Assembly (NCBI RefSeq): GCF_002993285.1
Contig: NZ_CP027433.1
Coordinates: forward strand, 3,942,486 to 4,006,485
Origin: Gordonia iterans
Lineage (GTDB): Bacteria; Actinomycetota; Actinomycetes; Mycobacteriales; Mycobacteriaceae
DNA: 64,000 nucleotides
Reading direction: 5' to 3'
Shown here piece by piece: positions 1-9,800 of this stretch. Below the pieces are notes generated by a model. It ran no database searches, was not told the DNA's origin, and worked only from the letters and a program-made list of their open reading frames with translations. Within the stretch, counting starts at the first letter, position 1, and every line of letters begins with the position of its first letter. The translations under genes and the position numbers were made by a program.

Positions 1-1510
1 ACGGATACACCGGCCGCAGGCCGACGGCGAACACGGTCACCAGATACAGGATCGCTGCCTGCAGGATGCCGATGGCCAGCGTCGGTGCGAACGACGCGAG
101 CACCACCCGGAACGAGTTCAGGCCGTGCGCGATCGGGCGCGCCTGCAGCGGGGTGAACAGCATCCACGCGATGATGCTGCCGACGAAGAGTGCCAGTCCG
201 AAGAAGAAGGGCGCGAAGCCGGTGCCGAAGTTCGGGGCCTCGTTCTCGACCCGTTCGCTCAGGGTGACCGGGTCGGACAGGACCTTCGCCAACTGCGCCT
301 GCTGCTCCGGAGTCCAGTCGGGCAGTGCCTGGGCACCTTCGGCAAGACCGGCGGCGAGCTGATCGGCGCCGGTGCTGAGTTCGCCGAGGCCGTCGGCCAG
401 TTGCGCGGTGCCGTCGCTGAGCTGCGTAACGGCGCCGCGCACCATCTCCAGATCGGTCACCAGACCGCCCGAGGAGAAGAGCGTCAGCACCGTCCGCAAC
501 GGGCTGTTCGGATTGTCGAGCTGCTGCGCGAGTAGCGCGGAATCCTGCTGCGCCGCCTTCAGATCGCTGTGCGAGTCCGGCCCCAGACCCTGCGCGGCGA
601 GCACCTGCACCACCGGATCGAGGGCGGGGGCCAGCGCCCGCACCGTGGGATCGGGATGATGCCGCAGCTGATTCTGGAGCGTCACGACGGCCTGGTATGC
701 CCGTGACTGCACCGTGGTCGCCGCGCCCAGCCCCTGATTGATCCGGTCCAGCGTGCGGCCGAGCCGATCCGCCGTGGCATTCACCTCGGCGGCGCTGGGC
801 CCCTGGCCCTGGTGCCGCTGAGCAGCACTGAGCAGCGGATCGGTGGCTTCCATGACGCCCCCGGCAAGCTGCTGCACGCCGTCGTTCAATTCGTCGGCAC
901 CGCCCTTGGCCTGCTGCAGACCTGCGGCGAGTTCACCGGCGCCGTCGGCGGCCTCGGTGACCTTGGCCAGCATCGGATCGAGCTGCTCGAACACCACGTC
1001 GAAGGTCTGGGCCCCGACCTGCGCGCCGACCATGTTGACCACCTGCTCGGCGGCGCTCTGTCCGATGATCGTGGCCAGGTAGTTGTTCGCGTCGTTGTAG
1101 CTGAAGACGAGCGGAGCGGACTTCGCGTCACCGCTGGTCGGCGAGGTGAGACGCTCGCTGAAGTCTGTGGGCAGGGTGATCGTGAAGTAGTACTTGCCGT
1201 GGGCCAGTCCGGAGGCGGCGTCGTCGGGCGAGACCAGGTGCAAATCGAGCTGCTTGGACTCGATCAGGCCGTCGACCACGTCCTTGCCCGCGGTGAGGCG
1301 TTGGCCGTCGACGTCGGCGCCCTTGTCGGAGTTGACGATCGCGACCGGAATCTTGTCGACCGCGCCGAACGGATTCCAGAACGCCCAGAGATACAGTGCG
1401 CCGTAAAGGAGCGGCATGACAAGAATGACGCACAACGCCAGTCGGGGCATGCGTCCTCGGTAGTAGCGCTTGAAATCGCTGCCGGGCGAGAACGCGGCGA
1501 GCATCTTCAC
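1..1510 (-). CDS. YhgE/Pip-family membrane protein, C-terminus beyond window edge
   Basis: The frame is open from 1510 to the left edge, so the 3' end is missing. It starts with a cytoplasmic stretch and one membrane helix (about residues 20-40, LALCVILVMPLLYG), then a long extracellular part with ADGAGELAAGLQQAKGGADELNDG-type heptad-like repeats, and a second membrane region begins near the edge (LAIGILQAAILYLVTVF). This layout is that of YhgE/Pip proteins, relatives of ABC-2 permeases often linked to export of cell-envelope material. A GTG at 1510 overlaps the stop of the upstream ABC gene in a GTGA; ATG 1504 is the alternative. The substrate is unknown. Confidence 0.8.
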   Translation of the reverse strand, partial: MKMLAAFSPGSDFKRYYRGRMPRLALCVILVMPLLYGALYLWAFWNPFGAVDKIPVAIVNSDKGADVDGQRLTAGKDVVDGLIESKQLDLHLVSPDDAASGLAHGKYYFTITLPTDFSERLTSPTSGDAKSAPLVFSYNDANNYLATIIGQSAAEQVVNMVGAQVGAQTFDVVFEQLDPMLAKVTEAADGAGELAAGLQQAKGGADELNDGVQQLAGGVMEATDPLLSAAQRHQGQGPSAAEVNATADRLGRTLDRINQGLGAATTVQSRAYQAVVTLQNQLRHHPDPTVRALAPALDPVVQVLAAQGLGPDSHSDLKAAQQDSALLAQQLDNPNSPLRTVLTLFSSGGLVTDLEMVRGAVTQLSDGTAQLADGLGELSTGADQLAAGLAEGAQALPDWTPEQQAQLAKVLSDPVTLSERVENEAPNFGTGFAPFFFGLALFVGSIIAWMLFTPLQARPIAHGLNSFRVVLASFAPTLAIGILQAAILYLVTVFAVGLRPVYP

Positions 1511-2235
1511 CGGATCCGGTCCCCTCGCTCGAGCCGCACGAACTCGTCGTCGGTGAGGTTGCCGACCTCGATCACGTCGGTGATGCCGTCCCGCATGGCC
1601 ACACCGTTGACGTCCGCAGTGATGACTGTCTGGTTGCGGCCCAGATCGATCAGCCGCTCGATGAACTTGTGCGAGTTCACGTCCCGCGCCATGTTGTCGG
1701 CGCCGCCGACCACCAGCAGCGGCGGCGTGCGCAGGTTGCCCATCGCCACGTGAAGCAGGGCCGCGGTCAGTTCGGGCAGTTCCTCGACGTACGCGTCCAT
1801 CGCGGGAAGCGTCAGCGGACCGAACGTCGACCGGCACATGCGCTCGAGGTCGTCCTCGTCGGCGACGCCGACCAGCTTGTACCAGGGCGCCTGCCAGCGC
1901 AGGTGTTCGGTGAGCACGTCCCGGACCCGGATCGTCTGGCGGATGCCGTCGACTTCCTCGATGAAGCCCATCGCCGAGTTGGTGAACAGGTGACGGACGT
2001 CGCCGGTTCGGCCGAAGGCGGTGAGCGAACCGGTGGTCGGCTTCATCCGGCCGCAGAGGGTCAAGAGCAGCGCGGTGCGGCCGCGGCCGCCCGAACCGGC
2101 GATCACCGTGACGCCGCCACGGCGGATCTGCAGGTCGACGGGCCCGAAGATGTGTCCCCACGAGGCATCGACTCCCAGCCCCGCGGCATGGAGGATCACC
2201 TCACACGCAGGCCGCTGGATGCTCTCCACCGACAT
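1507..2235 (-). CDS. Degenerate ABC-transporter ATPase-like protein
   Basis: A protein of 242 residues with the outline of an ABC ATPase, translationally coupled to the YhgE/Pip gene, so probably its partner. The Walker A region reads GSGGRGRT, with Arg where the family has Lys. The region expected to hold Walker B reads LLVVGGAD rather than LLLLDEP, and no LSGGQ signature is visible. It may bind nucleotide poorly or act as a regulatory or structural subunit. Known ATPases associated with YhgE/Pip proteins can be degenerate, but the loss of activity is my inference. Start ATG at 2235. Confidence 0.75.
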   Translation of the reverse strand: MSVESIQRPACEVILHAAGLGVDASWGHIFGPVDLQIRRGGVTVIAGSGGRGRTALLLTLCGRMKPTTGSLTAFGRTGDVRHLFTNSAMGFIEEVDGIRQTIRVRDVLTEHLRWQAPWYKLVGVADEDDLERMCRSTFGPLTLPAMDAYVEELPELTAALLHVAMGNLRTPPLLVVGGADNMARDVNSHKFIERLIDLGRNQTVITADVNGVAMRDGITDVIEVGNLTDDEFVRLERGDRIR

Positions 2236-2535
2236 CTATCGAACCCACCCTCGTCTCGCTCGAGAACGTGCTCGACTGTCACGCCGAGAACGCTCACTTA
2301 CCCCCCGTCAACCTGAACGCTAGCGCGTAGAACCGCAGCGACACCGGCGATTTGGCCCGAATCCCTCACCGATGTGCCGTATCCGGCTCAAAGTCCGATC
2401 GACGTCACGTCCATCATGCTAGACAACCGCTCGGCATGGCGAGCATCGCCCCCCGTCGGGAGATGTGTTTTTGAGCACTCCCGCAGACGACGCGACGGAG
2501 CCGCTCGGACCTGCGCGAGACGGCCCGGCGGGGCC
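2236..2535. other. Intergenic gap between divergent genes
   Basis: About 300 bases with no convincing gene. It separates the leftward ABC gene from the rightward HAD hydrolase, so it should carry their promoters. A TTGACG-like hexamer is readable on the minus strand near 2305, but I cannot pair it with a clear -10. Confidence 0.5.
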
Positions 2536-2541
2536 TACCCT
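2536..2541 (+). promoter_or_regulatory. Putative -10 box (TACCCT) for leaderless HAD gene
   Basis: TACCCT lies six bases before ATG 2548 and there is no Shine-Dalgarno sequence. This spacing fits leaderless transcription, which is common in mycolate actinobacteria. Confidence 0.45.
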
Positions 2542-2547
2542 GGACCC

Positions 2548-3333
2548 ATGAGCCTCACCTACCTGATGGACATGGACGGCGTGCTGATCAGCGAGGAACG
2601 CCTGATCCCCGGTGCGGACACCTTTGTCAACGAGTTGCGCGACGCCGGGATCCCGTTCAGCCTCCTGACCAACAATTCGATCCGCACGCCGCGCGATCTG
2701 AAAGCCCGGCTGCGGGCGACCGGGCTGGACGTGGGCGAGGAGAACATCTGGACCTCGGCCCTGGCGACCGCACAGTTCCTCAGCACGCAGCGGCCCGGCG
2801 GCAGCGCATATGTAGTCGGAGAATCCGGACTCACCACCGCCCTGCACGAGATCGGCTACGTGCTGACCGACTCCGATCCCGACTACGTGGTGCTCGGGGA
2901 AACCCGGACCTACTCGTTCGAGGCGATCACCACGGCGATCCGGCTGGTCGAGCGCGGGGCGCGGTTCATCGCCACCAATCCGGACACCACGGGCCCGTCG
3001 TCGGCGGGTCCGCTCCCGGCGACCGGGTCGGTGGCCGCGCTGATCACCGCCGCGACGGGCCGCGAGCCGTACTACGTAGGCAAGCCGAATCCGCTGATGA
3101 TGCGCTCGGCGTTGCGCCGGATGGGCGGACACTCGGAGACCACTCTGATGATCGGCGATCGGATGGACACCGATGTGATCTCCGGTCTCGAGGCCGGTCT
3201 GCGCACCATTCTGGTGCTCTCCGGAATCTCCACCGCGGAGTCGGTGGACGGCTTCCCGTACCGGCCCACCCGGGTGATCGACTCGGTCGCCGACCTGGTC
3301 GGCCGCACTGCCGATCCGTTCGCCGACGTCTGA
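2548..3333 (+). CDS. HAD-superfamily IIA hydrolase (NagD/phosphoglycolate-phosphatase-like)
   Basis: 261 residues. All four HAD motifs are present: DMDGVL near the N-terminus (nucleophile Asp), LTNNS (motif II), GKPNP with the motif III Lys, and IGDRMDTDV (motif IV, Mg binding). The order and the cap between motifs II and III match subfamily IIA (NagD, p-nitrophenylphosphatase-like). It is likely a cytosolic phosphatase for a small phosphorylated metabolite; the substrate cannot be read. I chose ATG 2548 because the longer in-frame extension is low-complexity and a -10 box sits just before this start. Confidence 0.85.
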   Translation: MSLTYLMDMDGVLISEERLIPGADTFVNELRDAGIPFSLLTNNSIRTPRDLKARLRATGLDVGEENIWTSALATAQFLSTQRPGGSAYVVGESGLTTALHEIGYVLTDSDPDYVVLGETRTYSFEAITTAIRLVERGARFIATNPDTTGPSSAGPLPATGSVAALITAATGREPYYVGKPNPLMMRSALRRMGGHSETTLMIGDRMDTDVISGLEAGLRTILVLSGISTAESVDGFPYRPTRVIDSVADLVGRTADPFADV

Positions 3334-3402
3334 TCCGGCCCGGCCGCGCGGTAGCCTGGAGAACCGACAGCGGCCGCAAGGCCGCGTGAAGGAGTCCGAA
3401 CG

Positions 3403-3912
3403 TTGAGCACGCCGCAACCACCCGAGCAGCCGAGCGATCCCCAGCAGCCGGCAGGGCAACCCACGGGACAGCCGTACCCGGGGTACGACGAGCAGACCGC
3501 CGGCTACGGGACTTCGGGCCGGCCGACCGACGGCGTCTACCCGGCCCCGGACAGTCAGGCCACCACTATGGTTCCGGGCGCCGGCAGCTCTTCGGCTGCG
3601 CGGCGCTGGCAGATCATCGCCGCCCTCGCCGTCGCCGCCGCGCTGCTCGTCATCATCGGCTTCTTCGCGCTGGGCCAGCAGGGCCGCGGGGGCCAGTCCG
3701 CCCCGGTGACGACGACGATCACCGAGGTGGAGGAGATCCACAGCGAGCCGACCACCGAGACGGCCACCGAAACCCGGACCGAACGCCAGACCGCGACCCA
3801 GACCCAGCGCCAGACGGCCACCGAGACCGAGACGGTGACCACCACGGAAGTCCGCACCCGCACCGTGACCACCACGGTCATTGAGACTCCGGCGCCCGAC
3901 CCTTCCGGGTAA
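3403..3912 (+). CDS. Single-pass membrane protein with Pro/Gln-rich and Thr-rich tails
   Basis: 169 residues starting at TTG 3403, preceded by AAGGAG at 3389-3394. The N-terminal third is rich in Pro, Gln, Gly and Tyr and probably cytoplasmic. One membrane helix follows at about residues 68-90 (IIAALAVAAALLVIIGFFAL). The outer part is dominated by Thr-Glu-Arg repeats (TETATETRTERQTATQTQ). The layout resembles mycobacterial and Gordonia envelope proteins of unknown function. I do not recognise a catalytic domain. Confidence 0.75.
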   Translation: MSTPQPPEQPSDPQQPAGQPTGQPYPGYDEQTAGYGTSGRPTDGVYPAPDSQATTMVPGAGSSSAARRWQIIAALAVAAALLVIIGFFALGQQGRGGQSAPVTTTITEVEEIHSEPTTETATETRTERQTATQTQRQTATETETVTTTEVRTRTVTTTVIETPAPDPSG

Positions 3913-3973
3913 TCCGGCCGCACGCGCGCCGAGACGGGCTCTATCGAGATCTTCGCCGATCCACCCGGTCCAT

Positions 3974-4215
3974 CGCTCATTGAACCGGACGAGCCCCGGG
4001 CCCATCGCTCGTTGAGCGAGGCGAGCCCGCTAGGGCCCATCCGCTCGTTGAGCCGGACGAGCCCGCTAGGGCGAGACCGTGTCGAAACGCCGCCAGGGAC
4101 GTGGTTTCGACACCTACTCACTATGTTCGCCGGGCTCAACCATCGAAACCTTCGCCGACCCGCCCATCGCTCGTTGAGCCGGACGAACCCGCTAGGGCGA
4201 GACCGTGTCGAAACG
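3974..4215. repeat. REP-like intergenic repeat cluster
   Basis: A 48-base unit beginning CGCTCGTTGAGCCGGACGA and ending GTGTCGAAACG occurs at 4042-4089 and 4168-4215 with one mismatch. Degenerate copies lie at about 3974-4040, and an inverted related piece (GTTTCGACACC...CTCAACCA) at 4102-4141. No gene is seen in 3913-4237. Such GTTGAG...TCGAAAC units are scattered between genes in Gordonia-like genomes. Confidence 0.7.
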
Positions 4216-4237
4216 TCCTACGCCGTCGTCGCGCATC

Positions 4238-5263
4238 TCACTCCTGGACGACGGCCAGCTCCCGCAGGCCCGGCACCACCTCGGCGGTGAACGCCTCCAG
4301 GAAGCGGCGCTGATCGGCCCCCGGATTGTGAAACACCAGGTGGTTGAGGCCGGCGTCGAGATACGGCTTGATCTGCGCGATCGCCTCGTCCGGGGTGGAC
4401 GCCACGATCCAGCGCTTGGCGACCTGCTCGATCGGAAGCTCGTCGGCAAGGCGTTCCATCTCCACCGAGCTGTTCACCGAGTGCTTCTGCTCCGGAGTGA
4501 GCGAGAGCGGCGCCCAGAACCGGGTGTTCTCCAGCGCCTTCTCCGGGTCCGGGTCGTAGGAGATCTTGATCTCGATCATGCGGTCGATGTCGGCGAAGTT
4601 TCGGTCCGCCTTGGCTGCGCCTTCGCGTACCGCGGGGATCAGCTTCTCGGTGTAGAGCTCCATCCCCTTGCCCGAGGTGCAGATGAACCCGTCGCCCGCG
4701 CGGCCTGCGTACCGCGCGACCACCGGTCCGCCGGCCGCGACGTACACCGGGATCGGGTCCGCGGGGACGTCGTACATGTACGCGCCTTGCGTCGTGTAGT
4801 ACTCGCCGTCGAAGCTCACCTCGTCACCGGTCCACAGTTCCCGCATCAACGCGACGGCCTCCCTGAGCCGGGCGAAGCGCTCCTTGAACTCGGGCCACTC
4901 GCCAGTGAAGCCGGTGGCGTACTCGTTGAGCGCCTCTCCCGTGCCGACCCCGAGCATCACGCGCCCGGGATACAGGCAGCCGAGAGTCGCGAAGGCTTGG
5001 GCGATGACCGCCGGGTTGTAACGGAACGTCGGGGTGAGGACCGAGGTGCCCAGCTGCACACGCTCGGTGCGCTCGCCGACCGCGGTAAGCCAGGCGAGTG
5101 AGAACGGAGCGTGGCCGCCGTTGTGCCGCCAGGGCTGGAAGTGGTCGCTCACGGTGACCGAGTCGAGGCCGAACTCCTCGGCGGCCACCCCGACCTCCAC
5201 CAGTTCGCGGGGAGCGAACTGCTCCGCCGATGCCTTCAGTCCGAGTTTCAGCTCTGCTGCCAT
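4238..5263 (-). CDS. fgd: F420-dependent glucose-6-phosphate dehydrogenase
   Basis: 341 residues, closely matching mycobacterial FGD over the whole length: [79 protein letters not shown] and KRWIVAS segments. It is a luciferase-like TIM barrel that oxidises glucose 6-phosphate and reduces coenzyme F420 in the cytosol, supplying F420H2. Start ATG 5263 is preferred over ATG 5269 because GAGGGA is only two bases from 5269 but about eight from 5263. Repeat clusters on both sides isolate it from its neighbours. Confidence 0.95.
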   Translation of the reverse strand: MAAELKLGLKASAEQFAPRELVEVGVAAEEFGLDSVTVSDHFQPWRHNGGHAPFSLAWLTAVGERTERVQLGTSVLTPTFRYNPAVIAQAFATLGCLYPGRVMLGVGTGEALNEYATGFTGEWPEFKERFARLREAVALMRELWTGDEVSFDGEYYTTQGAYMYDVPADPIPVYVAAGGPVVARYAGRAGDGFICTSGKGMELYTEKLIPAVREGAAKADRNFADIDRMIEIKISYDPDPEKALENTRFWAPLSLTPEQKHSVNSSVEMERLADELPIEQVAKRWIVASTPDEAIAQIKPYLDAGLNHLVFHNPGADQRRFLEAFTAEVVPGLRELAVVQE

Positions 5264-5333
5264 GTGCATTCCCTCACTGCCGGTTCTTCTTCGGTTAGGT
5301 GAATCTGTCGGTGTGTGGTTTCGACTCGGGCTC

Positions 5334-5490
5334 CTTCGTCGCCCGGCTCAACCAGCGATTCCGCGGCGTCACTCTTCGTCGCCCGGCTCAACCAGCGGTC
5401 CCCGCGGCGTCACTCTTCGTCGCCGGCTCAACCAGCTCTCCCTCGGTCGTTCTTCGTCGCCCGGTTCGACCATCGTTCCCGCGGCGTCGT
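5334..5490. repeat. Tandem repeat of about 40 bp, four units
   Basis: The phrase CTTCGTCGCCCGGCTCAACC recurs at about 5334, 5374, 5414 (one base shorter) and 5452 (degenerate), with CCGCGGCGTC in the linkers. It fills the gap between the fgd and acyl-CoA dehydrogenase genes. The core resembles the reverse complement of the GTTGAGCCGG unit at 3974-4215. Confidence 0.7.
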
Positions 5491-5506
5491 ACTTCGGCGG
5501 TCGGGC

Positions 5507-6694
5507 TCAGCGGAACGCGTCCTCGCCGGTGAGCGCCTTGGCGATCATCAGCTGGTGCATCTCGCTGGTGCCCTCGTAGGTGAGGACGGATTCGAGGTTG
5601 TTGGCATGCCGGATCACCGGGTACTCGAGCGTGATTCCGTTGGCGCCCAGGATGGTCCGACACTTGCGGGCGATCTCGATCGCCTCGCGGACGTTGTTCA
5701 GCTTGCCCAGGCTCACCTGCTCGGGAGCGATCTTGCCGGAGTCCTTGATCCGGCCCAGCTGAATGGCCAGCAGGTACGCCTTGCCCAGTTCCACCGACAT
5801 GTCGGCGAGCTTGGCCTGGGTCATCTGGTAGCCGGCGAGCGGCTTGTCGAACACTTCGCGTGTCGACGCGTACTCGATCGCGGTCTCCAGACAGTCGCGA
5901 GCGGCGCCCACCGCACCGAAGACGATGCCGAAGCGCGCCTCGTTGAGACAGCTCAGCGGGCCGCGCAGCCCCTGCGCCTCCGGCAGCATCGCCGAGGCGG
6001 GCACCCGCACGTCGTCGAGCACGATCTCCCCGGTCACCGAAGCCCGCAGCGACATCTTGTGCTTGATCTCCGGTGCACTGAACCCCGGTGTACCGGCGGG
6101 AATCAGGAACCCGCGAATGCCGCGTGACCCCTGCTCCAGGTCGGTCCGCGCCCACACCACCGCGACGTCGGCGACCGGGGCGTTGGTGATCCACATCTTG
6201 GAGCCGTTCAGGATCCAGTCGTCGCCGTCACGTCGCGCGTTGGTCAGCATGCCCGCCGGATTCGACCCGTAATCCGGTTCGGTGAGACCGAAGCAGCCGA
6301 GCGCTTCGCCCGTCGCCATGCGCGGCAGCCACTCCCGCTTCTGTTCCTCGCTGCCCCAGCGGTGGATGGCGAACATCGACAGCGAGCCCTGCACCGACAC
6401 GAAGCTGCGCAGCCCGCTGTCGACGGCCTCGGCCTCCAGGCAGGCCAACCCGTAGGCCGTCGCCGACGTCCCGGCGCACCCGTACCCGTCCAGGTGCATG
6501 CCGAACAGGCCCACGTCGCCGAGTTCGCGGGCCAGCTCCCGCACCGGCAGGGCGCCGTCCTCGAACCAGCCGGCCACCTGCGGGCGCAGTCGTTTGGCCC
6601 CGAAGTCGGCGACCGTCGCGGCGATCGCGCGCTCGTCGTCGTCGAGCAGCCGGTCGATCCCGAAGAGCTGTTCTGTGGTCTTGCGTTCACTCAT
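5507..6694 (-). CDS. Acyl-CoA dehydrogenase, glutaryl-CoA dehydrogenase-like
   Basis: 395 residues with the acyl-CoA dehydrogenase pattern: CFGLTEPDYGSNP (FAD/substrate loop), WITNAPVADV, a ligand-binding ARFGIVFGAVGAARDC helix, and LTYEGTSEMH with the probable catalytic Glu near residue 374. The segment FVSVQGSLSMFAIHRWGSEE resembles glutaryl-CoA dehydrogenases of lysine and tryptophan catabolism, which decarboxylate glutaryl-CoA to crotonyl-CoA. The substrate is inferred. ATG 6694 (MSERKTTEQL) is chosen because the 31-residue extension upstream is Arg-rich and unlike the family. Confidence 0.85.
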   Translation of the reverse strand: MSERKTTEQLFGIDRLLDDDERAIAATVADFGAKRLRPQVAGWFEDGALPVRELARELGDVGLFGMHLDGYGCAGTSATAYGLACLEAEAVDSGLRSFVSVQGSLSMFAIHRWGSEEQKREWLPRMATGEALGCFGLTEPDYGSNPAGMLTNARRDGDDWILNGSKMWITNAPVADVAVVWARTDLEQGSRGIRGFLIPAGTPGFSAPEIKHKMSLRASVTGEIVLDDVRVPASAMLPEAQGLRGPLSCLNEARFGIVFGAVGAARDCLETAIEYASTREVFDKPLAGYQMTQAKLADMSVELGKAYLLAIQLGRIKDSGKIAPEQVSLGKLNNVREAIEIARKCRTILGANGITLEYPVIRHANNLESVLTYEGTSEMHQLMIAKALTGEDAFR

Positions 6695-6881
6695 GCCTCG
6701 CGCGCGTCCTCTCGCGGTGCCGGACCGTCGCCGGACTTCTCCGTCGATGCCACCATACGGTGGCAGTGACGCCGCCGACCGCCGCACCGGCGAGTCCCGG
6801 CGCGTTCACCTCCCCGAATCCCCGTGTTCGACACCGGTTCACGTCCGGACCGCCGCGACGGCGAAACCGGGCATCGTGGTG

Positions 6882-6887
6882 CACAAT
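6882..6887 (+). promoter_or_regulatory. Putative -10 box (CACAAT) for leaderless synthetase gene
   Basis: CACAAT lies seven bases ahead of GTG 6895, with no Shine-Dalgarno between them. This fits a leaderless transcript and supports GTG 6895 as the start. Confidence 0.4.
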
Positions 6888-6894
6888 CAACGCT

Positions 6895-9800
6895 GTGCCG
6901 ATACCCGAGGAGTTCCTGCGCGCCGCCCAGGCGCCCGCCGCGCGCACCCTCGTCGACATCCTCACCGCCACCGCGGCGGCCCATCCGGATGCGCCGGCGA
7001 TCGACGACGGCGACCAGGTCCTGACCTACTCCGAACTCCTGGCCGTGGTGCGGCGGATGGCCGGCCGGCTCGCCGACGCCGAGATCGGGCACGGCGACCG
7101 TGTCGGCATCCGGATGCCGTCCGGGCACCGCGACCTCTACATCGCGATCCTCGCGACGCTCTTCGCCGGAGCGGCCTACGTGCCGGTCGACGCCGACGAC
7201 CCCGATGAGCGGGCCGAGCTGGTGTTCGGCGAAGCACAGATCGACGCCGCCCTCACCGCAGACGGCATCTCCCGGTACGGCGGCCGGCATCGCGCCGCCG
7301 GAGACGGCGAGGCGCTGGAGCATTCTCCGGCGACCGTCGACGACGACGCCTGGATCATCTTCACCTCCGGCTCCACTGGCACCCCGAAGGGCGTCGCCGT
7401 GACCCACCGCAATGCGGCCGCATTCGTCGACGCCGAAGCCGAGCTCTTCCTGCAAGATGCCCCGCTCGGTCCGGGCGATCGCGTGCTCGCCGGCCTCTCG
7501 GTGGCATTCGACGCCTCCTGCGAGGAGATGTGGCTCGCCTGGCGGCACGGTGCCTGCCTGGTTCCGGCCCCGCGCTCGCTGGTGCGCAGCGGCATGGACC
7601 TCGGCCCCTGGCTGGTGATGCGCGATGTCAACGTGGTCTCCACGGTCCCGACACTGGCCGCGCTCTGGCCGGCCGAAGCGCTCGAGGCGGTGCGCCTGCT
7701 GATCTTCGGCGGCGAGGCCTGCCCACCCGAACTCGCCGACCGCCTGGCCACCTCCGACCGCGAGGTCTGGAACACCTACGGCCCCACCGAGGCCACCGTG
7801 GTCGCCTCCGCCGCGCGCCTGTACGCCGGGGAGCCGGTGCGGATCGGCCTGCCGCTGAACGGGTGGGATCTGGCCGTCGTCGACGGCGCGGGGCAACCGG
7901 TGGCCGTCGGCGAGACCGGTGAATTGGTGATCGGCGGCGTCGGGCTGGCCCGCTATTTGGATCCGGACAAGGACGCCGAGAAGTACGCCCCGCTCGACTC
8001 GCTCGGCTGGGCGCGCGCCTACCGCAGCGGCGACGTGGTCCGGCTGGACCCGGCGGGTCTGCTGTTCGTCGGGCGCGCCGACGACCAGGTGAAGATCGGC
8101 GGACGGCGGATCGAGCTCGGCGAGGTCGACAACGCTCTGCAGAACCTGCCCGGGGTGAGCGGCGGCGCGTGCGCGGTACGCAAGAACGCCGCGGGCAACG
8201 CCATGCTGATCGGCTATCTCGCCTCGACCGATTCGGCGTTCGACCTGACCGCCGCGCAGGCCCGCCTGCGCGCGGAGCTGCCCGCGGCGATGGTGCCGCG
8301 CCTGGTGCTGCTCGACGAGCTACCGACCCGCACCTCCGGCAAGGTCGATCGCGACGCGCTGCCGTGGCCGGTGCCCGGCGGCCCGTCCGGGCAGAGCCAC
8401 GAACCCGCCGCCGAGCTGACTGCCACCCAGGCCTGGCTGGCCGATCAGTGGGCCGAGGTGCTCGGAGTCACGGTGACCGGACCCGACGCGGACTTCTTCA
8501 CCGAAGGCGGCGGCTCTCTCTCGGCCGCACAGCTGGTCAGCGGACTGCGCACGCGCTACCCGGAGATCACCGTCGCCGAACTCTACGACCATCCCCGCCT
8601 GGGCTCGCTCGCCGATCTGCTCGACTCGCTCGCCCCGACCGAAGCCGCCGAAGCTCGCGAAGCGACCCCGATTCCCGCGCGGACCGGCCTGCTCCAGGTC
8701 CTGGCCGCGGTCCCGCTGGCCACCCTGACGGGCATCGCCTGGATGACCTGGCTGGGCGTGGCGAACAACGTCGGCCGGGCAGCCGCGGATGCGCTGGGCT
8801 ACTCCGCGCCCTGGCTGATTCATGTGAACTGGTGGGTGCTGCTGGCGGCCTTCCTGATCTTCGTGACTCCGTTCGGTCGCCTGGTGATCGCCGCCGGCGG
8901 CGCACGTCTGCTCCTGAGTGGCGTGACCCCGGGAGAACACCCACGAGGCGGATCGGTGCACGTCCGGCTCTGGATCGCCGAGCGGCTGATGGAGGCCAGC
9001 GGTGCGCACAACGCCTCCGGTGCGCCCTGGATGCCGCACCTGGCGCGCGCCCTCGGGGCCTCGCTCGGCGCCGGCGTCGACCTGCACTCCCTGCCGCCGG
9101 TCACCGGCATGCTGACGGTGGGCGACGGCGCCGCGATCGAACCCGAAGTGGACCTGTCCGGCTGGTGGCTGGACGGCGACGTGCTGCACCTCGGCCGCGT
9201 GGAGATCAAGCGCGGCGCCACGGTGGGCTCCCGCTCCACGCTGCTCCCGGGCTCGGTGGTCGGTCGCGATGCGATCGTCGACCCCGGTTCCACCGTGATC
9301 GGCAAGGTCAAGGCGCGCCAGCGATGGGCGGGGTCGCCCGCGGTGAAGCTGGGCAAGGCCAAGTCGCACTGGCCGGATCAGCGCCCGCAGGCGCGCCGTC
9401 ACTGGGTGCCGATCTACGCGCTGTCGGCGCTGCTGATCGCGGGTATCCCGTTGATCTCGCTCGCCGCCGGCCTGGTGGTCACGTTCTCGTGGGCGCTCTC
9501 GTCGGACGACCTCGGCTCGGCGGCACTGCGTGCGCTGGCACTGAGCCCGCTCGGGGTGCTCGCCGCGTTGGGCACCTTCGCGCTGGTGACCCTGGTCGTC
9601 GTACGGCTGGCGTCGCTCGGCCTGAAGCCCGGGTCCTATCCGGTGCGCAGCCGCACCGGCTGGCAGGTCTGGCTCACCGAACGAGTGATGGACTCCGCGC
9701 GCACCTACCTGTTCCCGCTGTACGCGAGTCTGCTGACACCGTGGTGGTTCCGCGCCCTCGGCGCCACCATCGGCAAAGACACCGAGATCTCCACCGCGCT

